DNA of 64,000 bases from Microbacterium caowuchunii (GTDB lineage Bacteria; Actinomycetota; Actinomycetes; Actinomycetales; Microbacteriaceae). The position numbers and the translations under genes are program-made. The notes under the pieces were generated by a model. That model was not told the origin of the DNA. It did not search any database and was given only the letters and a program-made list of their open reading frames with translations. Shown piece by piece: positions 21,477 to 31,380 of this stretch. Within the stretch, counting starts at the first letter, position 1. Every line of letters begins with the position of its first letter. The stretch is from NCBI RefSeq assembly GCF_008727755.1, contig NZ_CP044231.1, forward strand, positions 2,480,001 through 2,544,000, written 5' to 3'.

Positions 21477-22379
21477 CTACAGGCTCGCGATGATCTCGCG
21501 CATGAGCGCGGCGGTCTCGGACGGCGTCTTGCCGACCTTGACCCCGGCGGCCTCGAGGGCCTCCTTCTTCGCCTGCGCCGTGCCCGCGGAACCGGAGACG
21601 ATGGCGCCGGCGTGGCCCATCGTCTTGCCCTCGGGAGCGGTGAACCCGGCGACGTAGCCGACGACGGGCTTGGTGACGTTGGCCTTGATGTAGTCGGCGG
21701 CACGCTCTTCGGCATCGCCACCGATCTCACCGATCATGACGATGGCCTTGGTCTCCGGGTCCGCCTCGAACGCCTCGAGGGCGTCGATGTGGGTGGTGCC
21801 GATGATCGGGTCGCCACCGATGCCGATGGCGGTCGAGAAGCCGAGGTCGCGCAGCTCGAACATCATCTGGTACGTCAGGGTGCCCGACTTGGAGACGAGA
21901 CCGATCGGGCCCTTGCCGGTGATGTTCGCCGGGGTGATGCCCACGAGCGCCTCGCCGGGGGTGATGATGCCGGGGCAGTTCGGACCGATGATGCGGGTCT
22001 TGTTGCCCTTCGACTTCGCGTAGGCCCATGCCTCCGCGGAGTCGCCGACCGGCACACCCTCGGTGATGACCACGAGCAGCGGGACCTCGGCGTCGATCGC
22101 CTCGATCATCGCGTCCTTCGTGAACGCCGGCGGCACGAACGCGATGGACACGTCGGCGCCGGTCTTCTCGATCGCCTCGGCGACCGATGCGTACACGGGG
22201 AGCTCGACGGCTGCGCCGTCCTTGTCGGTGTGGGAGACGGTGGTGCCGGCCTTGCGGGCGTTGACGCCGCCGACGACCTGGGTCCCGGCCTTCAGCATCA
22301 GCGCGGTGTGCTTGGTGCCCTCGCCGCCGGTGATGCCCTGGACGATGACCTTGGAGTCCTTGTTGAGGTAGATCGACAT
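21477..22379 (-). CDS. sucD: Succinyl-CoA synthetase (succinate-CoA ligase), alpha subunit
   Basis: A protein of 300 aa, full length. The CoA-binding Rossmann fold has [11 protein letters not shown], and [13 protein letters not shown] follows. The active-site histidine lies in [10 protein letters not shown], where it is phosphorylated during catalysis. With SucC it interconverts succinyl-CoA and succinate with nucleotide phosphorylation in the TCA cycle. sucC ends 25 bp upstream and the two are co-transcribed. Confidence 0.97.
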   Translation of the reverse strand: MSIYLNKDSKVIVQGITGGEGTKHTALMLKAGTQVVGGVNARKAGTTVSHTDKDGAAVELPVYASVAEAIEKTGADVSIAFVPPAFTKDAMIEAIDAEVPLLVVITEGVPVGDSAEAWAYAKSKGNKTRIIGPNCPGIITPGEALVGITPANITGKGPIGLVSKSGTLTYQMMFELRDLGFSTAIGIGGDPIIGTTHIDALEAFEADPETKAIVMIGEIGGDAEERAADYIKANVTKPVVGYVAGFTAPEGKTMGHAGAIVSGSAGTAQAKKEALEAAGVKVGKTPSETAALMREIIASL

Positions 22380-22404
22380 GTCTAGTCCTTCTTCAATCTC
22401 AGGC

Positions 22405-23568
22405 TCAGGCGTTCGCCAGCGCGGCGGCCTTGTCGGCGCCCTCGTCCATACCTGCGGCGAGGGTCACGAGCGGGTGGTTGGCGGCCGCGAGGATCTGACG
22501 TCCCTCTTCGACCTGGTTGCCGTCCAGACGCACGACCAGCGGCTTCGACGCCGCGTCACCGAGGATCTCGAGCGCCTTGACGATGCCCTCCGCCACGGCC
22601 ACGCAGGAGGTGATGCCACCGAAGACGTTCACGAACACGCTCTTGACCTGCTCGTCACCCAGGATGACGTCCAGACCCGCGGCCATGATGGTCGCCGAAG
22701 CGCCGCCGCCGATGTCGAGGAAGTTGGCGGGCTTGACGCCGCCGTGGTTCTCGCCGGCGTACGCGACGACATCCAGGGTCGACATGACCAGGCCCGCACC
22801 GTTGCCGATGATGCCGACCTGACCGTCGAGCTTGACGTAGTTCAGGTCGTGCGCCTTGGCCTTGGCCTCAAGCGGGTCAGCCGCATCCTTGTCCTCGAGC
22901 GCCTCGTGCTCGGGGTGGCGGAAGCCGGCGTTCTCGTCGAGCGAGACCTTGCCGTCCAGGGCGATGATGTCGCCCTCCTCGGTCTCGACGAGGGGGTTCA
23001 CCTCGACGAGCGTCGCGTCCTCGCCCTTGTAGACGTTGTAGAGCTTGACGAAGACGTCGGCGACCTTCTCGGCCAGTCCGTCCTCGAAGTTCGCGGCCTT
23101 TGCGATCTCGAGAGCCTTCGCGGGTGTGATGCCCTCGAGCGGGTCGACCTCGATGCGCGCGAGCGCCTCGGGACGCTCGACCGCGAGCTCCTCGATCTCC
23201 ATGCCGCCCTCGACGCTGGACAGCGACAGGTACGAGCGGTTGGCGCGGTCCAGCAGCACCGAGAAGTAGAACTCCCGGGCGATACGGGCGCCACCGGCGA
23301 CCATGACGCGCTTGACGACGTGGCCCTTGATGTCGAGTCCGAGGATGGCCTTCGCGGCCTCATACGCCTCGTCGGGGGTCTTGGCGACCTTGACGCCGCC
23401 GGCCTTACCGCGACCGCCGGTCTTCACCTGAGCCTTCACGACCACGACGCCGCCGATCTTCTCGGCCGCTGCCTTCACCTCCTCGGGGGTGTCGGCGACG
23501 ATGCCGGCGAGCACCGGCACCTCATACTTCTCAAACAGATCACGTGCCTGGTACTCGTAGAGATCCAC
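22405..23568 (-). CDS. sucC: Succinyl-CoA synthetase (ADP-forming), beta subunit
   Basis: A protein of 387 aa. The ATP-grasp domain begins [19 protein letters not shown], with [16 protein letters not shown] as the nucleotide-binding loop. The C-terminal ligase domain contains NIFGGI-type sequence (NVFGGITSC). The GTG start at 23568 was chosen over longer frames because AGGA lies 8 bases upstream and the N-terminus then matches the family. It heads the sucCD operon and is preceded by the palindrome shared with icd. Confidence 0.97.
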   Translation of the reverse strand: MDLYEYQARDLFEKYEVPVLAGIVADTPEEVKAAAEKIGGVVVVKAQVKTGGRGKAGGVKVAKTPDEAYEAAKAILGLDIKGHVVKRVMVAGGARIAREFYFSVLLDRANRSYLSLSSVEGGMEIEELAVERPEALARIEVDPLEGITPAKALEIAKAANFEDGLAEKVADVFVKLYNVYKGEDATLVEVNPLVETEEGDIIALDGKVSLDENAGFRHPEHEALEDKDAADPLEAKAKAHDLNYVKLDGQVGIIGNGAGLVMSTLDVVAYAGENHGGVKPANFLDIGGGASATIMAAGLDVILGDEQVKSVFVNVFGGITSCVAVAEGIVKALEILGDAASKPLVVRLDGNQVEEGRQILAAANHPLVTLAAGMDEGADKAAALANA

Positions 23569-23613
23569 AGTGCAGTCCTTCGGTGGGGCGAATGTGGTGT
23601 GCTGACGTAGAAA

Positions 23614-23637
23614 AACGTCTTGATGTCGAGATATCGA
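23614..23637 (-). promoter_or_regulatory. Palindromic operator candidate upstream of sucCD
   Basis: Read toward sucC: TATCTCGACATCAAGA followed by CGTTTTTC. It matches the element upstream of icd at 4888-4908 in both palindrome and following T-run, at a similar distance from the start codon. This suggests coordinated control of two TCA-cycle steps. Confidence 0.55.
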
Positions 23638-23653
23638 CCGATGCCCCAGCCTA

Positions 23654-25249
23654 CTACCGCTGCGGCCCTGCTCCTGCCGGAACGGACCCGGCCGACGCTG
23701 CGCCGTCGTCACCCTGAGGATGCCGGCCCCTGGCGCGCGGCAGCCGCTCCAGGTCGCTCAGCGCCGGGCCCTCGATGCGCGTGCCGTCCGCCTGGAAGCG
23801 GCTCGCGTGCAACGGGCAGTCCCAGGTGCACTCCGCATCGTTCCACGACAGCACGCCACCCAGGTGCGGGCAGACCGCACTCACGGCGCGGGTCTCTCCC
23901 TCCACGGTCGAGATCCCGACGGGCTTCCCGTTCCGCTGCGCCACGACACCCTCCCCCTCGGCGGGACGGGGCACGGGCACCGCGGTCCGTTCGGCGCTCA
24001 GCCACCCCGCAACCGCCGCGCCGCCGACCTTCGCGTTCTCGCCCAGTCCGCGGGCGATGTCCCCGGGCATCGTCAGCCGCGTGCCGAGCTGCGTCATCCA
24101 GCGCGGCCGGCTCTTGGGCTTGTCCCCCCGGATCTCGGCGGTCAGCCGGAGCGCGGCCGCGGGCGCGTTCGTCAGCCCCCACTTCGCGTAACCGGTGGCC
24201 AGCCGGATGCGTCCGAACCCTCGCGGCATCGCCCCCACGAAGGGCACGCCGTTGTGGGATTCGTAGTCCTGCGCCGCCCAGCGGCACGTCTCGACGCTGC
24301 CCGGGAAGAACCGCTCGGTCCACGCCACGAGATCCGCGAACCCCGCCGCTTCCGAGTCGGTGCGCCCGACCGGGTAGCCGTTGCCGCCGACGATCAGCCG
24401 ATTGCCCGCACCCACCGGTCCGTCCAGAGCGGTCACCGAGCGCAGCGACCGACTCGGGCTGTCGGCGGACAGGAGCAGCCCGTCCGGCACCGCGCCGGGC
24501 ACGTCGAACGCGATGCACAGCGACCGCGAGCCGCTCACCTTCGCCCAGTACAGACCTCGATCCGCGATCGGCATGCCGGTCGCCAGCACGATCCGGCCCG
24601 CGCCCATCTCCCCCTGGTCCGTCCGGACGCGCGCACGCGGGAAGGCGGACACGCCCGTGACGCGGACGTTCGTGTGCAGCGTTCCGCCCGCGCCGACGAA
24701 GGCCTGCGCGAGCGCCGTGGTCACCGCATCCGGGTCGATCGCCACCTGGCCGTCCAGGGCCACCGCCGCCGTCACGGGGAAGGGCAGACCGGCGAGTTCG
24801 TCCGGGTGGCCGCGCCGTACCGGGAGTCCCGCCTCCCGTGCCGCCGCGAGTTCGCGGTCGATGGACTCCCGTCCGGCCGTGGTCTGTGCGTAGGTGTAGG
24901 CGGTGCGGGACGACCGGGTCACCCCGGCAGCATCCGCGAATCCCCGAAGCCACTCCATGCCGTCCCGGTTCGCATCGACGTAGGCGCGGACGAGGGATGC
25001 CGGATGGTGCGCACGCAGGTGCGAGAGCCGCGTCCCCTGCAGGAGCGACATCTTGCCCGTGTTCGCGCCGGACGTGAGGTTGGCGACCTCCCCGGCCTCC
25101 AGCACGGCGACGTCCAAGCCGTCCTGCACGAGCATCAGCGCCGTCGCCAGCCCGGTGAGTCCCGCACCGACGATCACGACGTCATGCGCCCCCGATGCGA
25201 ACTCGGTTCCTTCCACGGCCGGACGATCCGTCTTCCACAGAGCTCTCAT
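23654..25249 (-). CDS. FAD-dependent oxidoreductase with C-terminal Rieske [2Fe-2S] domain
   Basis: A protein of 531 aa. A DAO-type FAD domain ([17 protein letters not shown] near residue 25) spans to about 400. A Rieske domain follows with the ligand pairs C-P-H-L (in [11 protein letters not shown]) and C-P-L-H (in [10 protein letters not shown]). Family members (YuxG/IscA-like oxidoreductase) oxidise amines or similar small molecules; the substrate is unknown. ATG at 25249 lacks a clear Shine-Dalgarno sequence. It is divergent from a TetR gene 101 bp away, which may regulate it. Confidence 0.88.
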   Translation of the reverse strand: MRALWKTDRPAVEGTEFASGAHDVVIVGAGLTGLATALMLVQDGLDVAVLEAGEVANLTSGANTGKMSLLQGTRLSHLRAHHPASLVRAYVDANRDGMEWLRGFADAAGVTRSSRTAYTYAQTTAGRESIDRELAAAREAGLPVRRGHPDELAGLPFPVTAAVALDGQVAIDPDAVTTALAQAFVGAGGTLHTNVRVTGVSAFPRARVRTDQGEMGAGRIVLATGMPIADRGLYWAKVSGSRSLCIAFDVPGAVPDGLLLSADSPSRSLRSVTALDGPVGAGNRLIVGGNGYPVGRTDSEAAGFADLVAWTERFFPGSVETCRWAAQDYESHNGVPFVGAMPRGFGRIRLATGYAKWGLTNAPAAALRLTAEIRGDKPKSRPRWMTQLGTRLTMPGDIARGLGENAKVGGAAVAGWLSAERTAVPVPRPAEGEGVVAQRNGKPVGISTVEGETRAVSAVCPHLGGVLSWNDAECTWDCPLHASRFQADGTRIEGPALSDLERLPRARGRHPQGDDGAASAGSVPAGAGPQR

Positions 25250-25350
25250 GCGGGCAGTCAAACCCGTGGGCAGTCCCGCGTCCCAGGGGTTGACAGCCGG
25301 GACCCCCTCCGCACGCGGACACCCCGGTGCGGGTCTAGGCTTCTGTCGAC

Positions 25351-26019
25351 ATGAGCGAGACTTCCTCCCCGTCCTCCGCGCGCAACGCCGTCGTCGCCGC
25401 GGCGCTCGACCTGTTCGCCCGCCAGGGCTTCGAGTCGACATCCGTCGATCAAATCGCCCAGGCCGCGGGGATATCGCGTTCGACGTTCTTCCGGCAGTTC
25501 GGCGGGAAGGACGACGTGGTCTTCGCCGACCACGAGGTGCTGCTCGACCAGCTGCGCGAGTACCTGGCCGGCGAGCACGCGAATCCGTGGGAGGCGGTGT
25601 GCGAGGCCTCGATGCAGGTGTATCGCCACTTCGCGGCCGACCCCGAGCTCGCCCGGCGGCGTTACGCGGTGGTCCGCGGCGTCCCGGCTCTGCGGGACCG
25701 CGAGATCGTCACGGTCTTCCGCTACGAGCGGCTGTTCGACGAGTACCTGCGCAGTGCGTTGCCCGGCCTCGATCCGCTCGACGCGGTGGGGTTCGCCGCA
25801 CTGGTGACCGCGGTGCACAACCATGTCCTCCGTCAGTTGCTGCGGGGCCCGAAGAAGGTGCCGGCGAGCGTGCTGCGGCGGGCGCTCGATGACGCGCTCG
25901 TACGGTTCGGGGTCGACAACGGCGCACACGAGGAGGCTGACGACGACCTGGTCGTGGCGGTCTTCCCCCGCCGGATGCCGCCCGCCGAACTCGCCCGGCG
26001 CCTGCAGTCCGAGCTCTGA
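25351..26019 (+). CDS. TetR/AcrR-family transcriptional regulator
   Basis: A protein of 222 aa. The N-terminal helix-turn-helix is canonical: ALDLFARQGFESTSVDQIAQ, then AGISRSTFFRQFGGKDD. The C-terminal ligand domain is divergent. TAGGCT lies 9 bases before ATG. The neighbours are the divergent FAD/Rieske oxidoreductase and, 119 bp downstream, an acyl-CoA dehydrogenase, so either could be its target. The ligand is unknown. Confidence 0.92.
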   Translation: MSETSSPSSARNAVVAAALDLFARQGFESTSVDQIAQAAGISRSTFFRQFGGKDDVVFADHEVLLDQLREYLAGEHANPWEAVCEASMQVYRHFAADPELARRRYAVVRGVPALRDREIVTVFRYERLFDEYLRSALPGLDPLDAVGFAALVTAVHNHVLRQLLRGPKKVPASVLRRALDDALVRFGVDNGAHEEADDDLVVAVFPRRMPPAELARRLQSEL

Positions 26020-26138
26020 CCCGCTCCTCTCCGCCGCGCCAGGCGTGGCACTGCGTCTCACGGGTCGCGGAACCGGGTGCCGCGAGAGTACTCTGGGCGC
26101 GGGTCGCACGCGGGCGGCCCGCAGCATCCAGGAGCACC

Positions 26139-27380
26139 ATGAGCACCCCGACGACCGACCCGGCCTTCCCCGGCGAGAGCGTGAGCGACTACGACGTCCT
26201 CGCCCGCCGCGACACGGACTACTACGCCGTCTTCGCGGACATCCCAGCCGATGACCGCGCCGTATGGGACCGCGCGAAGGCGTACATCGACGAGGTCGGC
26301 GACCGGATGGTGCAGGCCTGGGACGAGGCGGAGTACCCGCTCGACCTCGCCGCCCGCCTGGGCGAACTCGACCTGTTCAACGACGGCATCCGTCATCCGC
26401 GTCTGACTCCGTTCTCGCCCCTCGCAGCGGGGCTCGTCAACATGGAGATCTCCCGCGGCGACGGCTCGCTGGGCACGGTGATCGCCGTCCAAGGCGGCCT
26501 GGCCCTGCGCACCCTCGCCCTCTTCGGCAGCGCCGAGCAGCAGGACCGGTGGCTCGTACCCATCGCCCGGGGCGAGGTCCTCGGCTCCTTCGCGCTCACC
26601 GAGCCCGACCACGGCTCCGACTCCGTGTCGCTCGAGACGATCGCGCGCCGTGACGGCGATGCCTGGGTGCTCCGCGGCGCGAAGAAGTGGATCGGGAACG
26701 GCGCATCCGGCGGGGTCACGTTCGTCTGGGCGCGCGTGGACGACCCCGATGCGGCCGAGCACGGTGCGGTGCGGTGCTTCCTCGTCGAGCAGGACACCCC
26801 CGGATACACGGGAAGCGTCATCACCGGCAAGGCCTCGCTCCGCGGCATCCATCAGGCCCACATCCTCCTCGACGACGTGCGCGTCCCGCTCGACGCCGTG
26901 CTGCCGGGGGCGAAGAGCTTCAAGGACGCCTCGACCGTGCTGTACTCCACGCGTTCCGGGGTGGCCTGGTCCGCCCTCGGCCATGCCACCGCCTGCTACG
27001 AAGCGGCCCTCGCGTACGCGCAGCAGCGGGTGCAGTTCGGGAAGCCCCTGGCGAAGTTCCAGATGGTGCAGGAGCGGCTCGCGCAGATGCTCGAGGACCT
27101 CACTGCGATGCAGCTGTACTGCCGCTGGATGGCGGACCTCGAGACGGCCGGCGCGCTGCGGCCGACGCAGGCCTCGCTGGCGAAGTTCCACAACACGCGC
27201 GCCGCGCGAAGGATCGCACAGACCGCGCGCGATCTGCTGGGCGGCAACGGCATCCTCCTCCGCAACGGCGTGATGCAGCACATGGTCGACATCGAGGCGA
27301 TTCACACCTACGAGGGCACCGAGAGCGTCCAGGCGTTGCTGATCGGCCGAGACATCACCGGCATGAGCGCCTTCGCCTGA
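26139..27380 (+). CDS. Acyl-CoA dehydrogenase (glutaryl-CoA dehydrogenase-like)
   Basis: A protein of 413 aa with the complete acyl-CoA dehydrogenase fold. FAD/substrate motifs are FALTEPDHGSD and KKWIGNGASGG. The C-terminal helical domain has LLGGNGILLRNGV and the catalytic base Glu in HTYEGTES. It oxidises a CoA thioester using FAD; the sequence style suggests the glutaryl-CoA branch, but the substrate is not certain. CAGGAG lies 5 bases before ATG. The gene is followed by a repeat-rich gap rather than by an electron-transfer flavoprotein. Confidence 0.92.
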   Translation: MSTPTTDPAFPGESVSDYDVLARRDTDYYAVFADIPADDRAVWDRAKAYIDEVGDRMVQAWDEAEYPLDLAARLGELDLFNDGIRHPRLTPFSPLAAGLVNMEISRGDGSLGTVIAVQGGLALRTLALFGSAEQQDRWLVPIARGEVLGSFALTEPDHGSDSVSLETIARRDGDAWVLRGAKKWIGNGASGGVTFVWARVDDPDAAEHGAVRCFLVEQDTPGYTGSVITGKASLRGIHQAHILLDDVRVPLDAVLPGAKSFKDASTVLYSTRSGVAWSALGHATACYEAALAYAQQRVQFGKPLAKFQMVQERLAQMLEDLTAMQLYCRWMADLETAGALRPTQASLAKFHNTRAARRIAQTARDLLGGNGILLRNGVMQHMVDIEAIHTYEGTESVQALLIGRDITGMSAFA

Positions 27381-27425
27381 GCCCCCGCCCCGCACCGCCG
27401 CGCCGCGCCGCACAACCCGCGCCGC

Positions 27426-27494
27426 GCAACTCCGGCAATCCCGGCCGAACCACGGCACCGAAGCCGGCCCACCCCCGGTTTGCAGGAGTTGTGC
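27426..27494. repeat. Hairpin repeat, copy 1 of 3
   Basis: The left arm GCAACTCCGGCAATCCCGG and the right arm TTTGCAGGAGTTGTGCGC enclose a variable GC-rich centre. It belongs to a set of three similar units spaced by about 142 bp in the 492-bp gap between the acyl-CoA dehydrogenase and the next gene. Confidence 0.8.
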
Positions 27495-27565
27495 GCGGGG
27501 CACGGCGTCGGGAGCGTGCGCGGCGTGCCGCGCACGCGGCAGCCCCGGATCGGGCACCTCCCCGA

Positions 27566-27636
27566 CACAACTCCGGCGATCCCGCCCCTTCGGCTGCCCG
27601 TTCCCCCCGCCCCGCGCCGTTCTGCAGGAGTTGTGC
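27566..27636. repeat. Hairpin repeat, copy 2 of 3
   Basis: CACAACTCCGGCGATCCCG at 27566 and TGCAGGAGTTGTGC ending at 27636 are the arms of the second unit. The centre sequence differs from that of the other copies, so selection seems to act on the arms. Confidence 0.8.
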
Positions 27637-27709
27637 CGTGAGGGCCCGCTCCGGGTCTCGGCGCCGCACGGGCCGCAGCCCCGCGGCGGGGATTCCGCCC
27701 CCGCTCCCC

Positions 27710-27779
27710 CACAACTCCGGCAATCCCGCGCCCGGCCAGGCACCTCGACCGCCGCACACCCCGGTCTGCCGGAGTTGTG
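27710..27779. repeat. Hairpin repeat, copy 3 of 3
   Basis: CACAACTCCGGCA (27710-27722) and TGCCGGAGTTGTG (27767-27779) pair perfectly over 13 bp. The remaining sequence between copies is GC-rich without an open reading frame I can support. Confidence 0.82.
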
Positions 27780-27860
27780 ATGTGCGACACCACCTGCCAA
27801 CCGGGCCTGCTCACGCCGACCGCCGCTCGTCAAGCGGCCCGTCTGCCGAATCGGGCAGGG

Positions 27861-27866
27861 TACGGT
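27861..27866 (+). promoter_or_regulatory. -10 box TACGGT, leaderless start of the gene at 27873
   Basis: TACGGT, six bases, then ATG; no Shine-Dalgarno sequence. It lies about 80 bp after the third hairpin repeat. Confidence 0.6.
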
Positions 27867-27872
27867 GCCTGC

Positions 27873-29027
27873 ATGGGATTGTTCCGTCGCTCGGTCCACG
27901 AGGTGCAACTGACCACGCGTGACGTCGACCTCACCGCGAAACGAGCACCCTGGAGCCTCTGGGCCGACCCCTTCGGGCGCCTGGCCATCCGTGCGCTCCA
28001 GATCATCGTGGTCGTCGCGGTCGCCGCGGGCATCTTCCTGGCGATCCACTCGCTCACCCTCGTGACGATTCCCCTGGTCATCGCTCTCATCCTCGCCTCG
28101 GCGTTCGCCCCGGCCATGCGCTGGATGCGGCGCCACGGGGTCCCCGATCTCCTCGCCACGGTCGTGACGCTGCTCGTGATCGTCGTGCTGCTCGGCGCGG
28201 TCGGATGGCTGATCGTCTGGGCGGTGCAGGATCAATGGAGCGATCTGTACTCGCAGGCCGAAGGAGGCGTCCGGGAGTTCCTGGCATGGGTCAACACCCT
28301 GCCGTTCGCGCCGACCCCGGACCAGATCGATGACTGGCTGAAGGCCGCCGGCGACTTCGTGACGAGCTCCCAGTTCGGTTCGGGAGCGCTCGCGGGCGTC
28401 GGAGCGGTGGCGAACTTCGTCACCGGTTTCGTACTCCTGGTCACGATCCTGTTCTTCTTCCTCAAGGACGGGCCCCGGATGTGGGAGTTCCTGCTGCGGC
28501 CGTTCCGCGGCTCCCACTACGAGCGCGGTCGCCGCATCGGCGACAAGACCGTGACCGTCCTCGGGTCGTACGTGCGCGGGACCGCCACGGTGGCGCTCGT
28601 GGATGCGGTCGGCATCCTCATCGGTCTGCTCATCCTGCAGGTGCCGCTCGCGATCCCCCTCGCCGTCCTCGTGTTCCTGCTCGCCTTCATCCCGATCGTG
28701 GGCGCGACCGTCGCTGGGATCCTGGCCGCGCTGGTCGCCCTGGTCGCGAACGGCTGGGTGAACGCACTGTTCGTCGTCGGGGTGGTCGTGCTCGTCAACC
28801 AGCTCGAGGGCAACTTCCTCCAGCCGTTCCTCATGGGCCGGTCGATGAAGCTGCACGCCTTCGTCATCCTGGTCGCGCTGACCGTGGGCGCGGTGCTGGG
28901 CGGTATCGTCGGGGCTGTGCTGGCCGTCCCGATCACGGCGACCGCGTGGGGCATCGTGCAGGTCTGGGACGGGCCGAACACCCCGGCGCGATGGGCCCGG
29001 CCGAAGCGGACCGAGCTACGCGCGTAG
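27873..29027 (+). CDS. AI-2E family (UPF0118/PerM-like) membrane transporter
   Basis: A protein of 384 aa with about eight helices in the AI-2E family order. These are two N-terminal pairs, a soluble loop around 110-175, then a long C-terminal membrane block containing FLLAFIPIVGATVAGILAAL and NQLEGNFLQPFLMGRSM. The family includes autoinducer-2 exporters and Na+/H+ antiporters, so the substrate is open. The start was chosen at 27873 because of the leaderless promoter; an open frame extends to 27777 but enters the repeat. Confidence 0.9.
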   Translation: MGLFRRSVHEVQLTTRDVDLTAKRAPWSLWADPFGRLAIRALQIIVVVAVAAGIFLAIHSLTLVTIPLVIALILASAFAPAMRWMRRHGVPDLLATVVTLLVIVVLLGAVGWLIVWAVQDQWSDLYSQAEGGVREFLAWVNTLPFAPTPDQIDDWLKAAGDFVTSSQFGSGALAGVGAVANFVTGFVLLVTILFFFLKDGPRMWEFLLRPFRGSHYERGRRIGDKTVTVLGSYVRGTATVALVDAVGILIGLLILQVPLAIPLAVLVFLLAFIPIVGATVAGILAALVALVANGWVNALFVVGVVVLVNQLEGNFLQPFLMGRSMKLHAFVILVALTVGAVLGGIVGAVLAVPITATAWGIVQVWDGPNTPARWARPKRTELRA

Positions 29028-29079
29028 GAGGGACGAGCGCATCAGCCCGGCGCCCTCGACTCCGTCACCGGCGCCGACG

Positions 29080-29135
29080 TGCATCGCCGGGCTGAACAGA
29101 CATCGCCGGGCCGACTGTGCATCGCCGGGCCGACC
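29080..29135. repeat. Three tandem copies of a 19-bp unit
   Basis: CATCGCCGGG begins at 29082, 29101 and 29120, an exact 19-bp period, each followed by CTGA or CCGA. It lies in the 188-bp gap upstream of ligC. Nothing else is seen in the gap. Confidence 0.75.
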
Positions 29136-29215
29136 AGGTCGCCCAGGAGCATGCCCGCTCATGCCGGGTGATGGGCCTCCTTCCCCGTGGACGCGCCGGA
29201 CGGCAGGATGAGGCC

Positions 29216-30247
29216 ATGCGATACGAGATCCCCGCGCCCATGCTCGCGAAGGCGGTGCCGACCGTCCCGGATGCGGAGGGGTTCCGCTTCGAGCCGAAGT
29301 GGGACGGGTTCCGGGTGCTCGCCGCCTGGGACGGCGAGAGCGTGGAACTCGGTTCCCGCGGCGCCAAGCCCCTCACGCGCTACTTCCCGGAACTCGTGGA
29401 CGCGCTCCCCCGCGTCCTGCCGGAACCCTGCCTCATCGACGGCGAGATCGTCATCCCGGTCGGCGAGCCGGGAGCCCAACGGCTGGACTGGGAGGCCCTG
29501 AGCCAGCGCATCCATCCGGCCGCCTCCCGCGTGGCGACCCTCTCCGCCCGGACCCCCGCCCTCCTCGTCGCCTTCGACCTGCTCGCCCGCGGCGATCGCG
29601 ACCTGCAGTCCGCACCCTTCGCGGAGCGCCGCGCCGAGCTCGAGGACCTGCTCGCCGGCGTCGCGCCGCCCGTGCACCTCACCCGCACGACCGACGATCC
29701 CGAGCTCGCGCGCCGCTGGCTGGCCGAGTTCGAGGGGGCGGGTCTGGACGGGATCGTGGCGAAGCGGCTGAGCGAGCCGTACTCGCCCGGCAAGAGGACC
29801 ATGCTGAAGATCAAGCATGCCCGGACGGCGGACGTCGTGGCCCTCGGATACCGGGTGCACAAGAGCGGCTCCGGCGTCGGCTCGATCCTGGTGGGCCTGT
29901 ACGACGCGGACGGGAACCTGCGCAACGTCGGCGGCGTCTCCGCGTTCACGGACACGCGTCGCGCGGAGCTCGTCGAGGAGTTCGAGCCGTACGTGGAGCG
30001 GGATGCCGACGGCGCCGCGGTCACGGGCGAGACCGACCGATCGCGTTTCTCCGGCGCGAAGGACGTGTCGTTCGTTCGTCTGCGCCCGGAGCGCGTCCTG
30101 GAGGTGCGTTACGACCAGCTGGAGGGCACCCGTTTCCGGCACACCGTGCAGTTCGAGCGGTGGCGCCCGGATCGCGAGCCGCGCTCGTGCACCTTCGCGC
30201 AGCTGGAGCAGGTGGCCGCCTACGATCTGGCCGACGTCATCGGCTGA
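29216..30247 (+). CDS. ligC: ATP-dependent DNA ligase, LigC type
   Basis: A protein of 343 aa. The adenylation motif KWDGFRV (nucleophilic Lys near residue 29) and IDGEIVI, LDGIVAKR and MLKIK are nucleotidyltransferase motifs. The OB domain follows from about 215. The size and lack of extra domains fit mycobacterial LigC, which seals single-strand gaps with a Prim-Pol partner. That partner is convergent immediately downstream. ATG at 29216 follows CAGGAT-N6, a weak leaderless pattern. Confidence 0.93.
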   Translation: MRYEIPAPMLAKAVPTVPDAEGFRFEPKWDGFRVLAAWDGESVELGSRGAKPLTRYFPELVDALPRVLPEPCLIDGEIVIPVGEPGAQRLDWEALSQRIHPAASRVATLSARTPALLVAFDLLARGDRDLQSAPFAERRAELEDLLAGVAPPVHLTRTTDDPELARRWLAEFEGAGLDGIVAKRLSEPYSPGKRTMLKIKHARTADVVALGYRVHKSGSGVGSILVGLYDADGNLRNVGGVSAFTDTRRAELVEEFEPYVERDADGAAVTGETDRSRFSGAKDVSFVRLRPERVLEVRYDQLEGTRFRHTVQFERWRPDREPRSCTFAQLEQVAAYDLADVIG

Positions 30248-30345
30248 CCGGGCTCCCCACCTGGCTCATCGGCTGACGGGGCCCTCGGGCCGGAGGTCTC
30301 GGCTGAGCGACCCTGGCCCGCGGGACCGGGCCCGAGAAGACGTGA

Positions 30346-31374
30346 TCACTGCGGCGCCCGGGCACGACTCGGCTGCACCCGCGACGGCTCCCCCGGCATC
30401 TTCGGGAAGTCCGGCGGGAACGGCAGCTCGCCCAGCCCTTCTGCGAGGTCGCGCTCCCACCATTCCAGCAGCGTGTCGATCCGGCCGGGTCGGGCGGCGA
30501 AGTCCGCCCACGGGTCGCCGATGGTCGCCAGCCGATCCGGGATGCTGCGCACCGTGAAGGCCAGCGGGTCGACGTCCGGCAGCTCGTCCCAGGTGATCGG
30601 GGTGGAGACGGTCGCCCCCGGTAGCGAGCGCGGACTGTAGGCGCCCGCCATCGTCCGGTCGCGGTTGGCCTGGTTGAAGTCGATGAAGACGCGTTCGCCG
30701 CGCTCCTCTTTCCACCAGTTCATGGTCACGCGCTCCGGCTCCCGGCGCGCGAGCTCCCGGCCCGCCGCGATCACCGCGTGACGGACGTCGAGGAACTCGT
30801 GGGTCGGCTCTATCGGGCAGAAGAGGTGGATGCCGCGGTTGCCGCTCGTCTTGATCCACGACTCGAGTCCCGCCTCGCTCAGCACCTCACGCAGGAGCGG
30901 CGCGACCGCCGCCGCATCCGCGAAGTCCGTCCCCGGCTGCGGGTCGAGGTCTATGCGCAGCTCGACCGGCCGATCGGGGTCGGCGGCGAGCGACGCCCAG
31001 GGGTGGAAGACGACGGTGTTCATCTGCACGGCCCACACCACGGCGGCGGGCTCGGTCAGCACGACCTGCGGATGGCGCCTGCCGCTGTTGTAGCCGACGG
31101 TGACGGCGTCCACGTAGTCGGGCGTGCCCTTGGGCGGGTTCTTGGAGAAGAAACTCTCGCCATCGACCCCGTCGCGGAACCGCTCGAGCGACACGGGGCG
31201 GTTCCCGTTGGCGCGCAGGAAGGGATCCGCGACGGTGATCGCGTACTCGGCGAGCTCCCGCTTCGAGATGCCGGGCTCCGGCCAGACCAGTCGATCGGGA
31301 CTCGACAACGTGACCTCGCGGTCCTCATACGTCCCCCCGCCGGGAACGGTGAGGGTGATGCGTTCGCTCGCCAT
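30346..31374 (-). CDS. Prim-Pol family (LigD polymerase-domain) DNA polymerase
   Basis: A protein of 342 aa. It is an archaeo-eukaryotic primase fold: the metal-binding D-x-D lies in RIDLDPQPG (about residue 140), followed by WIKTSGNRGIHLFCP, WWKEERGERVFIDFNQ and DRTMAGAYSPR. It resembles Prim-PolC/PolD1 of mycobacteria, which works with LigC in gap-filling repair; the adjacent convergent ligC supports that pairing. TAGGGT-N6-ATG gives a leaderless start. No Ku gene is in the window. Confidence 0.92.
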   Translation of the reverse strand: MASERITLTVPGGGTYEDREVTLSSPDRLVWPEPGISKRELAEYAITVADPFLRANGNRPVSLERFRDGVDGESFFSKNPPKGTPDYVDAVTVGYNSGRRHPQVVLTEPAAVVWAVQMNTVVFHPWASLAADPDRPVELRIDLDPQPGTDFADAAAVAPLLREVLSEAGLESWIKTSGNRGIHLFCPIEPTHEFLDVRHAVIAAGRELARREPERVTMNWWKEERGERVFIDFNQANRDRTMAGAYSPRSLPGATVSTPITWDELPDVDPLAFTVRSIPDRLATIGDPWADFAARPGRIDTLLEWWERDLAEGLGELPFPPDFPKMPGEPSRVQPSRARAPQ

Positions 31375-31380
31375 GCTCCG

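Noticed and set aside
27426..27779. Possible CRISPR array
   Set aside because: Only three units, arms inverted rather than direct, unit spacing of 142 bp and no cas genes in the window.
26058..28856. 932-codon minus-strand frame opposite the acyl-CoA dehydrogenase and AI-2E genes
   Set aside because: It runs through the hairpin repeats and two conserved genes on the other strand, and its composition is typical of a reverse shadow.
30248..30345. Terminator between ligC and the Prim-Pol gene
   Set aside because: Only an 8-bp CTCGGGCC/GGCCCGAG pairing with a loop of about 30 bases was found, too weak to list.
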